Counted from the stretch's first letter, positions 1 through 12,557 are shown. The stretch: DNA of 64,000 bases from Saururus chinensis (GCA_035235625.1 CP141141.1:22131968-22195967), one strand, 5' to 3'. The notes: generated by a model from the sequence alone, not told the origin. Made by a program: numbers and translations.

Positions 1-203
1 CACAAGAGCATACCTGTATATCCCCCTGACTTCTCATAATCTTGGATAGCAAAATCCATACATCAATTCAAATCTTTAACAAGCAGGAGGTAATTGTATA
101 TTAAATTAAAAAGCTTGTCACATTGTAATATTACGAATGAAAATTTAAAAGCCAGTCAAAATTGGAATTCTAACCAAAGCCACTCAATATTTTAATAAAT
201 TTT

Positions 204-1939
204 ATAAAATTTAAGAGCATTCTTTTTACATATGTCATCCACTGCTTCTATCGCCTCTGCTATTGTAAGATCACCATCATCCAATGCATCAGATAAGATA
301 GAAAATAGGACATCTCTTGATCTTTTTGCAAAGGAAGCGAAGCAACACATTTATACATGGAACAGCTGAAAAAGTGCATGCAGAAAGATACATGAATTAG
401 GTTCTTCTAATGCCAAATAATGGTGGAGGTCAAAAATGGACAGTAACCATCTGATATATTGAACAACAACCTTCACTCTGCTAGATTAAGGATATGTAGT
501 TCTGAAAAGAAGTATCAACAAAAATGTGCAGTCTTGTCATTAAAATAAAATCAATCTAACAAAAAAATATATACCTAGGTAATATGTTTCAGGAAAGGCA
601 TAGCCATCAGTGCTGAACATCACCTGTGGAAAGCAACAATTTGGTGTTTAGCATTTTCCCCAAATCAAAAGAAAGACAATAAAATTGGCAATGGCAGGAA
701 CCTCCAAAAGATTTCGCACTAGCAACAGACTAATAAGCGAAGGTAACCGTTCCTACAACATTACAAGAGTTTACAGGAGATCAAATGATTATAGCGACAA
801 CTTTTATGTTCAGGAAAGTCACCATGCGCCACCCAATGTTGCTAAAGTAACTTAGTGATGCCTGAGCAAGAATTTCATTCCCAGCGCCTGAACACCTCTG
901 TCAAATGGACAAACTTGTTCATGTAAAAACTTAAAAAATGGCCCCCTATGTGCAATTCCAAGTTTAGCAGTAAGGCAGCTGCCAGCCTGATATATCCTGT
1001 TAACGTAACTTGTTCAGCCTCAATAAGAGCTCACAATGCACACTTCACAATTCAAATTTACAAAGTAGGTTGCGGCAAAGATAATAGTCACAGCTAAAGT
1101 TGCTTTCTAACTATATTACATATGGAATGACACATGACAGCGGAAAATCCTACCAGAGAAGCAGATTAGATTGAAAAAAATGCAAGGTCAAATTCTTTTG
1201 ATATTTAAAGGATAATTAACTAGTGGATAGCTATGAAAAAAAGAGTAAGTAGTGTTCCAACATTCAAGGATGTTTGTGGAAGAAAGAGCTTCATCTTATT
1301 GGGGGTTGTCAGGCCAATTTCCATCACTGAAAAGATCATTTCAGATGATAGCAGGAAAGTTTGTTGGGGATAGTGGAACTGCCATTCTCCCCAGAAACTC
1401 CGTAAGACATCCTATGGGAGAAGACAGGACTAGAAAAGTAACAAGTATGGTTTAGAATTGAAGTATGCCTTTGAGATTCTAGTTTCCTACAACTATTTTA
1501 ATTTTAATTCATGAGTACCTTTGTCATTGTTATACAATAAAATCTGCCCAAAAAAGAACATTTACTTTTATTAACAATGAGACGGTGACAATACTAGTAT
1601 CAATTATACGAGTACCTTCTTTATTGGAGCTAGATGTAGAAGTTCTTTGAGCCAAGAAACCATCCCATTGATGCTCAGCTTAGGCACTGGCAATCCAAAG
1701 TAAAGGTGAACCTAATACCAAAGGCATAAAAAAATAATGATTAGGCATAGATATTACACCAAGTAAGGCAATTTTCAGAGGCTATGGGGATAAACAGAGG
1801 CTAGATACGATGCCTCCTTTGAAAATGGATAGGATGCATGAAGAAGCACAAGCGGCATTTGGAAAACCGCTTATCCTCAAGTACGGTACGAAGATGAAGT
1901 GGATTGCTCAGCCTCAAATCTAAATCCTTATAACCAAAA
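204..1939 (-). pseudogene. FluG/NodGS-like amidohydrolase pseudogene (partial)
   Basis: On the minus strand, four blocks read in order like the C-terminal part of the N-terminal amidohydrolase domain of plant FluG/NodGS proteins (nodulin/glutamine synthetase-like). About 1784-1939 contains LHASYPFSKEASYLASVYP. Block 1616-1711 (32 codons) begins VHLYFGLPVPKLSINGM and has good splice signals. Block 575-623 reads VMFSTDGYAFPETYYLG. Block about 204-328 reads RSRDVLFSILSDALDDGDL. Damage is visible. A one-base deletion near 1849 breaks the frame just before the LLHASYP stretch. The donor at about 1784 lacks GT. The acceptor before 328 reads TG instead of AG. I found no upstream exons and no glutamine synthetase domain, so this is a fragment. 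In the family the protein is thought to couple an amidohydrolase and a GS-like domain; nothing here suggests that function survives. Family assignment is by recognition only. Confidence 0.72.
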
Positions 1940-2477
1940 CTGATACAGGGAAAATGTAAGCATACCTATCTTAGAATATGTAGGTACTTGCTCTATTTTC
2001 TTACTAAGTTTTGAGCTTCTAATAGCTTAGTTTTACGTGAAAATCTACAGCCACCAGTTGGATCAATTCTGCAGTGCTTACAAATATTAAATGTCCAAAA
2101 CTAGGCAGTGCCATTTTGTACTTAAAGTTGCTGATCCATGAGAAAAAAATGAGGAAAAATAATCTGAAATAAAACAAAAAATTTAACCCAATTAACTGTT
2201 ATAAAATAGACGAACAAGATGGAATGCCAAACCAAGAAAAACTATTGTTGCTTGTCTCAACACACCATAATTAACACATTTTAACAACTAAAATAAAATA
2301 TATATCAACTTGTCATCACTTTTCCTTCTAGAAGTCTACCTCAGTCGCCGCCACCCTATAAAAAGAAAATTAATTTCACTTAATTGTCGTATTGTTTCAA
2401 CTTAAAATAAAGCAATAAAATTATAATCACCTAAGTTGAAAATAAAATTTTTAATTACAGAAGTAGGATGTATATAC

Positions 2478-3195
2478 CTGTCCCATGTTAGATTGCATAA
2501 ACTCCATCATTTGTTCCATTCTTGCTTCTAATTGTTTGAATCGTTTTTTGTTTTCCGACAACTCTTCTAAAATTGTTGGACTTGATTTTTTCTACCGAAT
2601 AGCCTCCACCTCAGGTTCTACAATCTTATCCTTCATTGTGTTACACTCAGCACTTGAGGAGCTCCTCCCATTACTAGATGACCCCCACAAACTAGAGGGA
2701 ATAGGTCTAGTACCATAACAGTGAATCCAAACAGGTCTTTCTGGTCCCATTACTTCAAAATACGCATCATTTGGTGATGGAAATTGTGTGTCCTCAAAAC
2801 TAGGTTGTGACATAAGGGAGGTCATACGTGCCTATGATCCATACAATTTTTCTTTAATGAGCTATGGCATATATATAGATAACTTAAAGAAATAACTTTC
2901 TCTAGAAATAACTTTCTCCAGATATAATTGATGAATTGTACTAAAAGAAAATGGATAATTTACCATAGCGTTCTCCGTCTCTTCATTTATGGGAGTACCA
3001 TCATAACGTTTATGAGTCTTAAAAAATAGCTCTAATCGAGATGGTTCAACACCCGTTTCACTTTTCATTTGCTAAAAAATAAGTAAAGAACTCATAATTT
3101 TCATAATTTTATTAACACACAAATTACCCAAACTGAAATAATTAGATGAAAAAAAACTAGTATACCTAGATATCTTAATCCAACTCTTGTCCATT
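2478..3195 (-). pseudogene. CACTA (En/Spm) transposon-associated gene remnant
   Basis: Three minus-strand exons with plausible splice sites. Exon 3166-3195 reads MDKSWIKISR, the usual start of the plant transposase-associated domain. Exon 2964-3071 carries ETGVEPSRLELFFKTHKR and PINEETENAM, a signature of the plant Ptta/En/Spm transposon protein family. Exon 2478-2833 carries EVMGPERPVWIHCYG and PSSLWGSSS, then a glutamate- and methionine-rich probable coiled coil ending in QSNMGQ. An in-frame TAG at 2592-2594 interrupts the last exon before the coiled coil. No TNP2 transposase catalytic domain and no convincing CACTA terminal repeats were found, so this is a fragment, or a stray combination of the two CACTA ORF starts. 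Family members are thought to act with the CACTA transposase; this copy is presumably inactive. Confidence 0.7.
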
Positions 3196-4142
3196 GTTAG
3201 GGGATTTCGGTAGTTCCCTACGCACAAGACAAGAGAACGGATCAAATGATCCTTCCTTGCAAGAGATAGAGAAGAACATTTTTTTTATGTGGGACGACCT
3301 TCTCTTGATCAATCAAGACTACTCTTTACAATTTGGAGTGAGTGGTAGTGATTAATCAAATTTTGAACCCTTCTATTACATGGCAAAATGAAGGAAACAA
3401 CTAGAAATTTATTAAAATAAGAAAAAAGAATTGCCAAGAGAAGTGGCTACAACTTTCATGTTTTAAAAAAGAAGTAAAGAAGAAAAAAATAAACTTCTTC
3501 TGGAAGAATGATAGCTCCTTTGCACAAGTTCTTCTTCCTTTTTGAGCGCTTCTGCTTGTCTTCTGATTCCTTGAACTTCATCAATTTTCAAAAAGTCAAG
3601 GCTTTTTAGGATTTTTGTATGTCTTTTGGTGTGTGTTGGACTTCTGAATTTCTAATTTGGAGGTTTTGTAGACTTGAAAGCCAAAAAACCCTTTCTCATG
3701 AAAACAAAGGGGTATTTATAGGATTAGGGTTGTACGGTTAAGCAAAGTAATTGAGGGTGAGTCGAAAGGGTAGTTAGTGGGATGAGTTGAAGGGGTAGTT
3801 CGTGGGAGGTGGAGAGTGAGTTAGTGAGAAGTGGGAATGTGGTGAAGGTAGTTTTGAAAGTAATGGGAGAAGTCCCGGTATTATACCTTTGACTGGTCTC
3901 CCCCACTTCATCACTCTCTTTACATATTTTTTTTTTCTAACTTCATCATTTTTTTTTACATTTTTTTTTTGTTTAGAGTAGGGAATCATGAGCATCAGAA
4001 TTCTGATTTAGTCTTCTCATTCACTATATGGGGCCCATTAGGGTTTTCCACATAATCCTCTTTGCATTATTTTCTTTGAACTTTGACTTCTTTAAAATTT
4101 AACTCTTTTTTTTTGTTTTTAGCCATTTTAGTCTTTTTATGG
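3196..4142. other. AT-rich stretch, no recognised gene
   Basis: Contains poly-T runs (about 3927-3970) and short open frames in both directions with low-complexity composition. TAGTG at 3348-3352 could be a decayed CACTA end in the orientation of the neighbouring remnant, but no partner end was found. I see no supportable gene here. Confidence 0.4.
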
Positions 4143-4700
4143 CTAAACATTTTTTTTTACAAAATAAGACTTAACGTGGGACCCACGAGTCTCACCTAGC
4201 CTTTTACTTATTTTTGGTTTTATGGCTATTTTGATATGACATTCACCATCGAAATTCAGTTCCCACTTAGATGGGAGAATCTGCTGGAGTCGCTCATTGG
4301 AGAGCTGTTTGGGGATATAGGTGCAATGAACACCTTGGGGTCCAATTTTCATCATGAGAGTATCATTTGACTGGTGGAGGCCGGCGGTTGGAAGATTTAT
4401 AGTATGGTTTTGGAGTCGAAAAGCAAGCTGATAGTGGAGCGTGGCAGTGATGGCTTTGGGTCGCATGTTTAGGTCAGAGAATTGAACTTGGGCAAAAATG
4501 GAGTTAAACAAGAATGGGTCTTGCAAGGAGATGTTGTAGTTTGGATACAATGTGAGGAAGATAGTACCAGCATTCAGAGTAACTTGGACGGTGGCTAAGA
4601 CACTCTGGTTATATGTAAGGAACTAGGTGTCTAGGAGAGCGAGGTTGCTGGCGATTTCAATGGTTTGAAAATGATGAAGTGGGTTTTTAACGTGTGAAAG
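4143..4700 (-). pseudogene. Movement-protein-like ORF remnant of a plant retroelement or pararetrovirus-like sequence
   Basis: A minus-strand frame open from about 4645 to 4143, with the same frame continuing upstream of one stop, has composition and spacing like the movement-protein-like domain seen in some plant retroelements and endogenous pararetroviruses. The cues are a beta-rich run, a stretch on binding of nucleic-acid-like ligands, and a C-terminal section rich in Gln, Leu, Pro and Trp. If right, the ancestral protein would have belonged to a cell-to-cell movement family. No capsid, protease or reverse transcriptase lies next to it, and the upstream extension is interrupted, so it is an isolated relic. 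Assignment is by resemblance only and could be wrong. Confidence 0.35.
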
Positions 4701-6179
4701 TTGACGTCGCGAAAGCATTTTTCCTAACTTTGAGTGTAAGTAGCCCCCATGAGGTCCTCACATAATAAATTTTTTGCTAGAAGCCTTAGTCCATTCCTAC
4801 GTGTGTAGGATTAGATTTTTCTTCCTCTTTTTTTTTTTCTTCTTTGGACTTTGTCCACTTTGGAGTCTTTGTCCATTTTGAACATTTGGTCTCATTTAGA
4901 GCTGGTCAAGCTCCGAAATCTTGGCTTTTGAATTTTGATTGTAATTACTTTTTTTTAATGTCAACATCCATAACATTAAATTTTGTATGGGGTGTATCAA
5001 CCTATAACAATATGTTACCATGTACATAAAGTATTTGCAAATAATGCACACAACTACATTATCCACAAATCTATTCAATGTATGAAAGTTCTGAAAAAAT
5101 ATAATAACTTAATTTGGGCATTAAAAGAAAATTGCTAATCTAGGACTTTATGCAAACCTGGTCTGGTCTTGGTGTTCTATCCCTCACACTATCACCTCGA
5201 GTCAAATCACTTGGGCTAGACTAAATAAGCTTGGTGATGTCCGGACAATAAAAAGAGTTTAATAATGATTATTATAGATCTACAAAAAAGTCTAAACTTT
5301 ACTCCTTAGGTGTATAGAAACTTACCTTCAAATTTGTTGTTTGCTCAAAATCAATGTAGCTGCACCTCGGAGTTGGCAGACTCTGCAGGAATATGGTACA
5401 AAAAGGTTACAATTAAATGTTTGGCAGACTGGTATAGGAAATTATCTTTTCATCCTATTTTAAAAAAGTGGAAAACCAACAATGTCAGATTAAAGAGGTT
5501 CAACAGCCGATTGAAACACCTAATTGTGGGCCAACAACCAAATGGAGACAATACCCATTCTGGTTTTCAAGGCACTATGCTACATAGATAGACAATGTTC
5601 AACAATTTAAGCCACAATGAATAAAGCTTCAGATAGACCTAAGTGAAAATAAAAAATGCGGTTTTCAACAATCTAATCCATATAACCCATCTTTGTAGGA
5701 GTTTTACTATTGTCACACAGTTACAAAAAGCTTTTAGTCCTACAGAAGACTATTTCCTAAAGAAATCAATAGTAGATGATCAACTTGATTCAATTAATGA
5801 GTTTTGAGAAAACGGTAGACCACAAGCTGTAAAAATTGGGAGGCATTTCACTTTAGTCCTCATTCATCCTTTAAGTTAATGGGTTGGTTTGTGATGGAAG
5901 CCTTGCTGAAATCAACTCGGATGCTGATTTCACTTGGAGCAACAAAAGCATGGGTCTGTGCAGAGTACTTACTAATTTAGATCATACCTTTTGTAATTTG
6001 AACTCCAATGTTTGGCAGTTCAGGCAAGGACTAAAACACCAGGAAAAAAAATCTAAGGCCTAAGATAGCTAGCTACAACAAGTTGAATGTGTACCGTCCA
6101 AGAGAAGTAAAATTTACAAAGTTGGTTCCAGCCATTGAGAAATCTGACAGAGCAATAAAGTATAGCAGGAAACTCAGCC
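4701..6179. other. Unassigned AT-rich intergenic sequence
   Basis: Short open frames only (for example 5310-5591, plus). None shows a domain I recognise or splice-supported continuation. The last 60 bases may belong to the U-box gene fragment that follows. Confidence 0.4.
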
Positions 6180-6616
6180 ATGTGCACACAGAAGGAAACT
6201 AGGCAACTGATCACCGCTCATGCAGAAAGAAACAGACTGGTAAATTTAAATATTGTCAGTCATATATCTTCTCTTATGGCCAAAGCCCACGCAGTTGATC
6301 CGCAAGAATTAAACAGATTGCTTAAGAACGTACAAACCGAGGACATGGATAATGACAGTGATGATCTTCAAGTGATTGTAGTTATTTTCAGAAATCTATG
6401 GGATGGCTGAGCATGATGTGGACCAGAAAAAATCGTTGATTGAATTGATGCCATCTGACAAAAATGAAGTAGATAAACCTAATTCAGACCGTAATAACTT
6501 AGATGAGACAGCTTTGGAGAAAAAAAAAACCTGAAGTCGCAACAATTCCAGCTGATTTTCTGTGCCCCATATCCCTTGAGCTGATGAGGGATCCTGCTAT
6601 TGTAGCCACTAGACAG
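6180..6616 (+). pseudogene. U-box E3 ubiquitin ligase fragment
   Basis: Between 6404 and 6616 the sequence reads as the end of a linker and the start of a U-box: IPADFLCPISLELMRDPAIV, then a GT donor at 6617. This matches the N-terminal half of the U-box of plant PUB-type E3 ligases, which recruits the E2 enzyme. An A-run at about 6522-6530 puts the linker and the U-box in different frames. The position after the conserved DP is Ala where Val is usual, and a Gly near the exon end is Arg. The upstream frame 6180-6410 is probably the preceding part of the same gene, also out of frame. The second half of the U-box and the ARM repeats were not found; the hAT element begins 184 bases downstream, inside what would be the intron. 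Confidence 0.66.
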
Positions 6617-6791
6617 GTACATTTTTTAAGTTTCAACTATGGATGATCACACAAGCATATACACATTCCACCCACTGAAGCACACAACTGTCACTGCTTG
6701 TTAATTCTAAATTTATGATGATAAACTCAATCTGGAGTGTGCGGATGATAGTCAATATTGTGAGCTTGTTATCTGATTGTGTAATGTAGGA

Positions 6792-6799
6792 CTAAGCAT
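6792..6799. repeat. hAT target site duplication, left copy
   Basis: CTAAGCAT directly abuts the left terminal inverted repeat and recurs exactly at 11895-11902 next to the right one. Eight bases is the usual duplication length for hAT elements. Confidence 0.93.
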
Positions 6800-6828
6800 C
6801 ATGGTTCACCGGCTAGATCTCACCGAGA

Positions 6829-6998
6829 TATCTCTCTGGGATATCTACCGAGTGCGAGATCTGGTAGAACTGTGTTTACATAATTTTGCTGAGATCTCGC
6901 CGGGATAGCCAATATCTACCGAGCCGCGAGATCAGGTAGAACTATGTTTACATAATTTAATCGAGATATCGCCGGGATAGCCGAGATCCGGCGAGACT
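6829..6998. repeat. hAT subterminal tandem repeats
   Basis: Just inside the left end, a unit of about 70-76 bases is repeated at least twice plus a partial copy. Each unit holds GAGATMTC.CYGGGATA near its start, TCTACCGAG in the middle and GGTAGAACT.TGTTTACATAAT at its end. A shorter related block (TCTCCGAG, CCAAGATCTC, GATCCGAGAC) lies inside the right end at about 11821-11882. Subterminal repeats are typical transposase-binding regions in hAT elements; that role is inferred here. Confidence 0.75.
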
Positions 6999-8979
6999 AC
7001 TTTTCTACGCCTCTACAGCAGTACCATTGGGCGGAGGCCAACGATCCGAAAGTAGATATCTATAGCATCGCCATCTGAAGAGACTCATCGGTATCCACCG
7101 GCAAGTGGGGAACTCCAAACCAAGTTCCAAGTTGGATTGGAACTTCCAACCAACCAAAAGTGGGGAATCAAGATGTATCCTCGCCTCTGTAAATTTATAA
7201 TAGTAAGAGTCGAGAATGGACAGGGAAGAGGGAACTACTTAAAAAAGGTATATTTAATACTTCAACTTCAACAATGACTCTTTCTAAATTCCAACCCTAT
7301 AAAAAATTCATCAACGGAGATCAAAATAAGACTATTAGAGTTCATAGGAGGAAAAGTAGCCACACAAGGGCAGAGCCACGAAAGTTGTCTGTTGTCATCA
7401 GCCAGCAAGAGGTTCAATTTTTCTTCTTCCTTTGTTCATCTGTGTTTTCAGAATTGCGTAGTAAAATTTATCTTTGTGATGACTAATGACTGATAAGAAA
7501 TTAAGTAATTTGGAGCTATCAACACTTCCAAAATATGGAGATGATGAGTCCATCATAAATCTAAGCTAACCAAGAGAGAATTGTTTCCCAGTTAATTGGT
7601 AGTATTGAAACTTTCTCACACAGGCAGTGTGAGATATGTGCAATTCAATTTAGTTAAGTTCACTACTCAGAAAAAAGTTTGTTCACTGTTAAACATGCAT
7701 ACTGCACAAAATATGCATTGTTGATGGAAACATAAAGTGGTTTTTATAAAAAAGAAGAAACTGATTAATTTTAAATTTCAATCTACCTACAGCGCAAGCT
7801 GTTGATAATCTCCTCATTGTTTATCAGACACATGTTTTCAAAAACTATCCAATTGGGTGGTCAATTATTGTTTGAAATCCTCATTAATATTGTTACATGA
7901 TCCTTTCAGAGTTAACAGTCTCAATGCTGGTATTTTATTTTCTTTTAAGCATGCACTGTTTCTTCTTGGTAGATTGCTGGTTTATATGAAACTGATTTAA
8001 CTAAACCTTACTTCTATTAGTTCTTATATGCGTGCTTACTTGCATCTCTTTTGCCATAAATGGAGGTAGAATTAGTTTATAGTTAGTGTGAAAATTTGGA
8101 AGCTAAACATCAAGCAATGGTTCAATGATTGAATCTCTGCTGTTATTTTGTTGAGCATATTAATCAGTATTTTTGTAGTCAGGTTTTTTGCTATAGAGGT
8201 CTAGGCTTAGTTGCGCCTTTGTAAATCACATAAATTCCAATCCATTTTTTTCAGCAATGGCACTTTAAAGTTTTCTTATCCTCAGTGTATGAATTTCCAG
8301 AGCTCAAATTACATTTTAACATAGAATTTTTAACATTTAACACAAATCCTCCTTCACAACATCTTTTAGCTATCAACTTTGTGGTTTTTCCTCTAACAAT
8401 TTAAGTTAATTTACAAGACACATTTTGTGAGCAAAATACTGAAACGTAGCTCTCAACTGAAATATTATAGCTTTCATCAAAATGTTTCAAACTAGTTAAA
8501 TCCCTTCAAACGTAGTTCAGCTATCAAAGTGTTTCAAATGTAGTTCTTTTGTAGTCATCCTTGGCTCTGCAATGATAGCCTTCTGTTGATGTGCTAGTAA
8601 AATGAGCAGTTAATTATTCAATGGGGTTTCATTGTGTCACAATTTTCCGTAGCCTGCACCATGTTAATTCAGAATCTATGTCTAGAAAATTTACTCCAAT
8701 TATTACTCAAAGCATGATGTATAGGATTTGGAAGTTTAATGAAGTAAGTTGAGAGTGCTATAGACTTTACTTAAGGTTTTGTACCAAAACACCTAAAGTG
8801 TCAATCTGTAAGTGAGATTGGAATACTCTAGATTTGCACAATCTTTCACATGCAGCCTTTATATTAGCAAATATCTTGCCACTTCAGCTTCTTGGTTGAT
8901 TAAGCTAACATATACTCTATTATGACAATCTCAATTGTAGAGAGATTATTATTTTTATGTATGTTTTATGCAAAAATCA

Positions 8980-11520
8980 TGGCGACAGATAAGGGTTGGG
9001 AGCATGGAATGCCAATGGGCGTAAGGGGGTCAAGATGTAATTATTGTGATAAATTTATGAAGGCTGTGGAGTGACAAGATTGAAGGATCATTTAATAGGT
9101 GGTAAAGATGTTAAAAGGTGCAAAACATGTCTTGAGAATGTGCGACATGAATTGAAAGACCTCAAGGAGGAAAATAAGAAAAAAATGCTTGATTCAAGAG
9201 ACAAAAAGGAAAAGATGTGTGCGGAAATTGGTCACCTTGGGTATGAATCAGAGGTTCAAATTGACACATCATATGAGGATGATCCTGAAGTAGCACGTCC
9301 AACCATTACAAATATAGTCTCACCTGGTTTGAGAGAAAGACTTGGTAGGATGATTTACAAGTTTTTCATCTTCAACCATATTCCTGTTCATGTTGAAGAT
9401 GATCCTCATTTTCTAAACATGATATGTGAAGCACAAGTAGTTGGCAAAGGAGTACATACTCCCACATCCAAGGAGTGGGAACATATTTAGACAAAGAGGT
9501 CAAAGACATGTACAAGAGGATAAAGGATATGGAACCCATTTGGAATGAATATGGATGTTCCATTTTGTGTAATGGTTGGATAGGGTTGACAAAAATGTTC
9601 ATCATTAACTTCATGGTTTATAGCAAGCAAAGAATTTTTTTTTTCAACTTAGTTGATGCTTTGGGAAAGGAGAAGAATGCTTACTACATCATGAACTTAA
9701 TTGAAGAACAAATTAATAAAATTGGAAGAACGAATGTAGTTCAGATTGTCACAGACAATGCTAAAAATTATAAGAAAGCTGGCAAGATGTTGATGCAGAG
9801 GTATGCATTATATTGGACACCTTTTGCAGCTCATTGTATAGACCTCATGTTTGAAGAAGTCGCAAAGCATGGCTTTATGGAAAATGCAGTTAAAAAATGA
9901 AGAATGGTGACATGATTTATTTATAACCATGACAAACTTATTCACCATATATGACAGGCTTGTGGTCATGATTTAGTTCGTCCAGGGGCAACAGGGTTTG
10001 CAACAAACTTCATTGTACTAGAGAGCTTGCAAAGGGAGAAGAACGAACTACGATCATTCTTCTCAAGTCAACAGTGGCTATGTTCTGACCTTTAAAGTCA
10101 TCCATGTGCTACAGACGTGGAGAAAATTGTACTTGATAACAAGTTTTGGGAAGAAGTGAGGGATTCAATTGTAATCATGGATCCAATGCATGAGGTTCTA
10201 TGAGTCATGGACACCGAAAAATTTCCAACTATGGGATTTGTTTATGGGGCTATTGACAGGATGAAGATGGCCATTGAAGTCTTATCTCCAAGGTCTCATG
10301 TATGGATTAGTAAAATTATTGACAAGAGGTAGGTAAGATCTTGGATGAACCTATCTACAAGGCCAGTAACCATCTCTTACAATTGTTTTTTTAGGAAAAT
10401 TTTATGCATTTTTTTATGTATCATACTACTTCAATCCCAAGTACCGTTATACTAAAAAGCTTGGGCACATACCATGTTTAATCAAGGCAGTGCATGATGC
10501 ATTTGATAAGTTGTTCCCAATGTCAGATGATGCAGGCAATATAGGCAGTGAGATAATTACCTATAATATTAAGTGGACACAATTTATCCTTAATTTTCTT
10601 ACATACGGTCATTGATATACAACAACTTGTATAAAGATTGTTAGGTTTAGGGATGCACATGACACATTTGGAAGTAGAAGTGTTGTTCAATCAAAGAAAA
10701 CAATGTGGGCAGGTAACTTGAACATGAAGATAAAATTTTTCACCCATATATTGATTAATTCATCTATACGAAGATGTTACTTGTTCTCTTTATTTTCCAG
10801 GGGAATGGTGGTCATTGTATAGGACCAATTGCCTTACGTTAAATAAGTTGGCTATTCGTTACTGTCACAAACTGCCTCTACATCTATGTGAGAGAAATTG
10901 GAGCACATTTGACCTCATTCACACAAAGTCTAGGAATAGATTGTCCTACAAGAAGTTGAAGAAATTGGTCTTTTGTTATTATAATATGAAGTTGATGATG
11001 AAGGACATAGAAGACACTTATAAAAATCATGACAAACAAGAGGATGACCCCTTAGACCACTTTGAGTTAGTGGTTGAAGCAGATTTGGATGAATGAGAAT
11101 GCTTATGTTGAGTGGGTAGCAACAAACTCTATGGACTAGGATGATGAACAACCTGATCGCTTGATTGCAGGTGCAGCAAAAGAAGTTGGAATTGATGTTG
11201 AAAGATTTAGATAAGATATTGTAACATCTTCCATAACTAAGGGATCTCACATGCATGTAGATGATCCATTGTCCGATGATGATAGTGCGATTGATGATGA
11301 AGACAACAGTAGTGGAAGAGATTATGATGAAAATGATAGTGTTAGACACACTCTTGAAGGGAATGAGGCTAATCAAAATGAAGGATTTATCATGACTCTT
11401 TTGGCCTTCACTAAGGAAGATGATTTCACTCATGCTACACAGGATTCTGATCACAAGTCACAACCAATTAAGCAATCCAACTGTCATAAAGGAGAAGAAA
11501 GTGTCAGACAAAGGAGAAAT
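8980..11520 (+). pseudogene. hAT transposase pseudogene
   Basis: Blocks in order: 8995-9200, BED-like zinc finger with SRCNYCDKFM and RLKDHLIGG, broken by a one-base shift near 9068; 9475-9900, DUF659-type catalytic core with INFMVYSKQ, VQIVTDNAKNY and WTPFAAHCIDLMFEEVAK; 10800-11096, hAT dimerisation region with RNWSTFDLIHTKSRNRLSYK and LVFCYYNMKL; 11251-11520, an acidic Asp/Glu/Ser-rich tail. The family cuts and pastes DNA through an RNase H-like fold. In the core the conserved CDGW-type motif reads CNGW here, replacing an Asp. Internal stops at about 9488, 9898 and 11094, and non-coding stretches between blocks, show it is dead; some gaps may be former introns. Confidence 0.88.
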
Positions 11521-11894
11521 TAGTATATCATTAGATGCTCTACTTAAATCAATTCTTACTCTTATGTCATTAGGTTTACTAATTCTTTTATCTTATACCT
11601 AAATAGGTTTTGATTTTCTACATAAACAATATCTCTATTAATTCTCATTTTACGTCATCAATAAATATTATATTTTTTACTTATTTTATGTAACTTTTGT
11701 TATATTTTCATAAGTTTATAATTGTTTAATATTTGTTAATGATAGTATATACCCACATTGAGAAATGTGCTGACCATTTTTTTATGATCACCTAGATGGT
11801 TGCTATTGTTTTACACGTTCTCTCCGAGTTTTCTCCAAGATCTCATCTCTTTGGCTCACCAAGACGAGACTAAGATCCGAGACGGTGAACCATG

Positions 11895-11902
11895 CTAAGC
11901 AT
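11895..11902. repeat. hAT target site duplication, right copy
   Basis: CTAAGCAT, identical to 6792-6799. Confidence 0.93.
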
Positions 11903-12084
11903 GGCATTCGGATGAAGTAATTTGCAATTTTTTTCCAGTTATATTATGTGATAGAGGAGCCTTTGGACTTGTCATATTATACTTATTTTCCCTTTTTGTG
12001 CCAGATCAATGTATGCTAGTACAATTTTTGTCGACTGACATGCATATAAATTTATTATGTTGTACACTTTAAAGTGTCCATTAC

Positions 12085-12509
12085 TTGCCTAAGAATTAGT
12101 TTCCCTTCCTATTCTTCCTCTTTCTCTACCTCTTCTCTCTCTCCTCTCTTTCCCCCTCCTCCCTCTTCACTTTCCCTCTCTTTGTCTCTCTTTTCTCTTT
12201 CTTCCATTTCTATATCTCTCTTTTCTTTCTATCTCTCTCTTTTCTTTCTATCTCTCTCACTCTTCTCTCTCCTCTCCTCTCTCTATTCTCTTTCTCTCTT
12301 CTATCTCTATCTCTCGTCTATCTCTCTCTTCCTCTTCTCTTATCCTCTCTTCACTCCCTCCCCCTCTCTCTTCTCTCTCTCTATCTAGAATACCTTTCTC
12401 TCTCTATTTTTCTCTCTCCCTTTTCTATTTCTCCCTCTTCTCTCTTTGCCTCTTCTCTTTCTCTCTCCCTCTTCCTTTTCTATCTCTCTCTCCTCTCCCT
12501 CTCTTTACT

Positions 12510-12557
<48 letters not shown>

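Larger units (their letters stand above)
6800..11894 (+). mobile_element. hAT-superfamily DNA transposon, full-length but coding-dead
   Basis: The element spans 5,095 bp. Its ends are the 12-bp perfect inverted repeat CATGGTTCACCG (6800-6811 and, reversed, 11883-11894), flanked by the 8-bp duplication CTAAGCAT. Inside, on the plus strand, lie a BED-type zinc finger region, a DUF659/RNase H-like transposase core and a hAT C-terminal dimerisation region, in the canonical order. Several frameshifts and stops separate these blocks, so the copy cannot encode an active transposase. Its intact ends could still be recognised in trans if a related transposase exists (inference). It sits in the presumed intron of the U-box gene remnant. 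Confidence 0.93.

Noticed and set aside
1252-1455. 67-codon plus-strand frame
   Set aside because: Lies within an intron of the minus-strand amidohydrolase pseudogene and has no recognisable motif.
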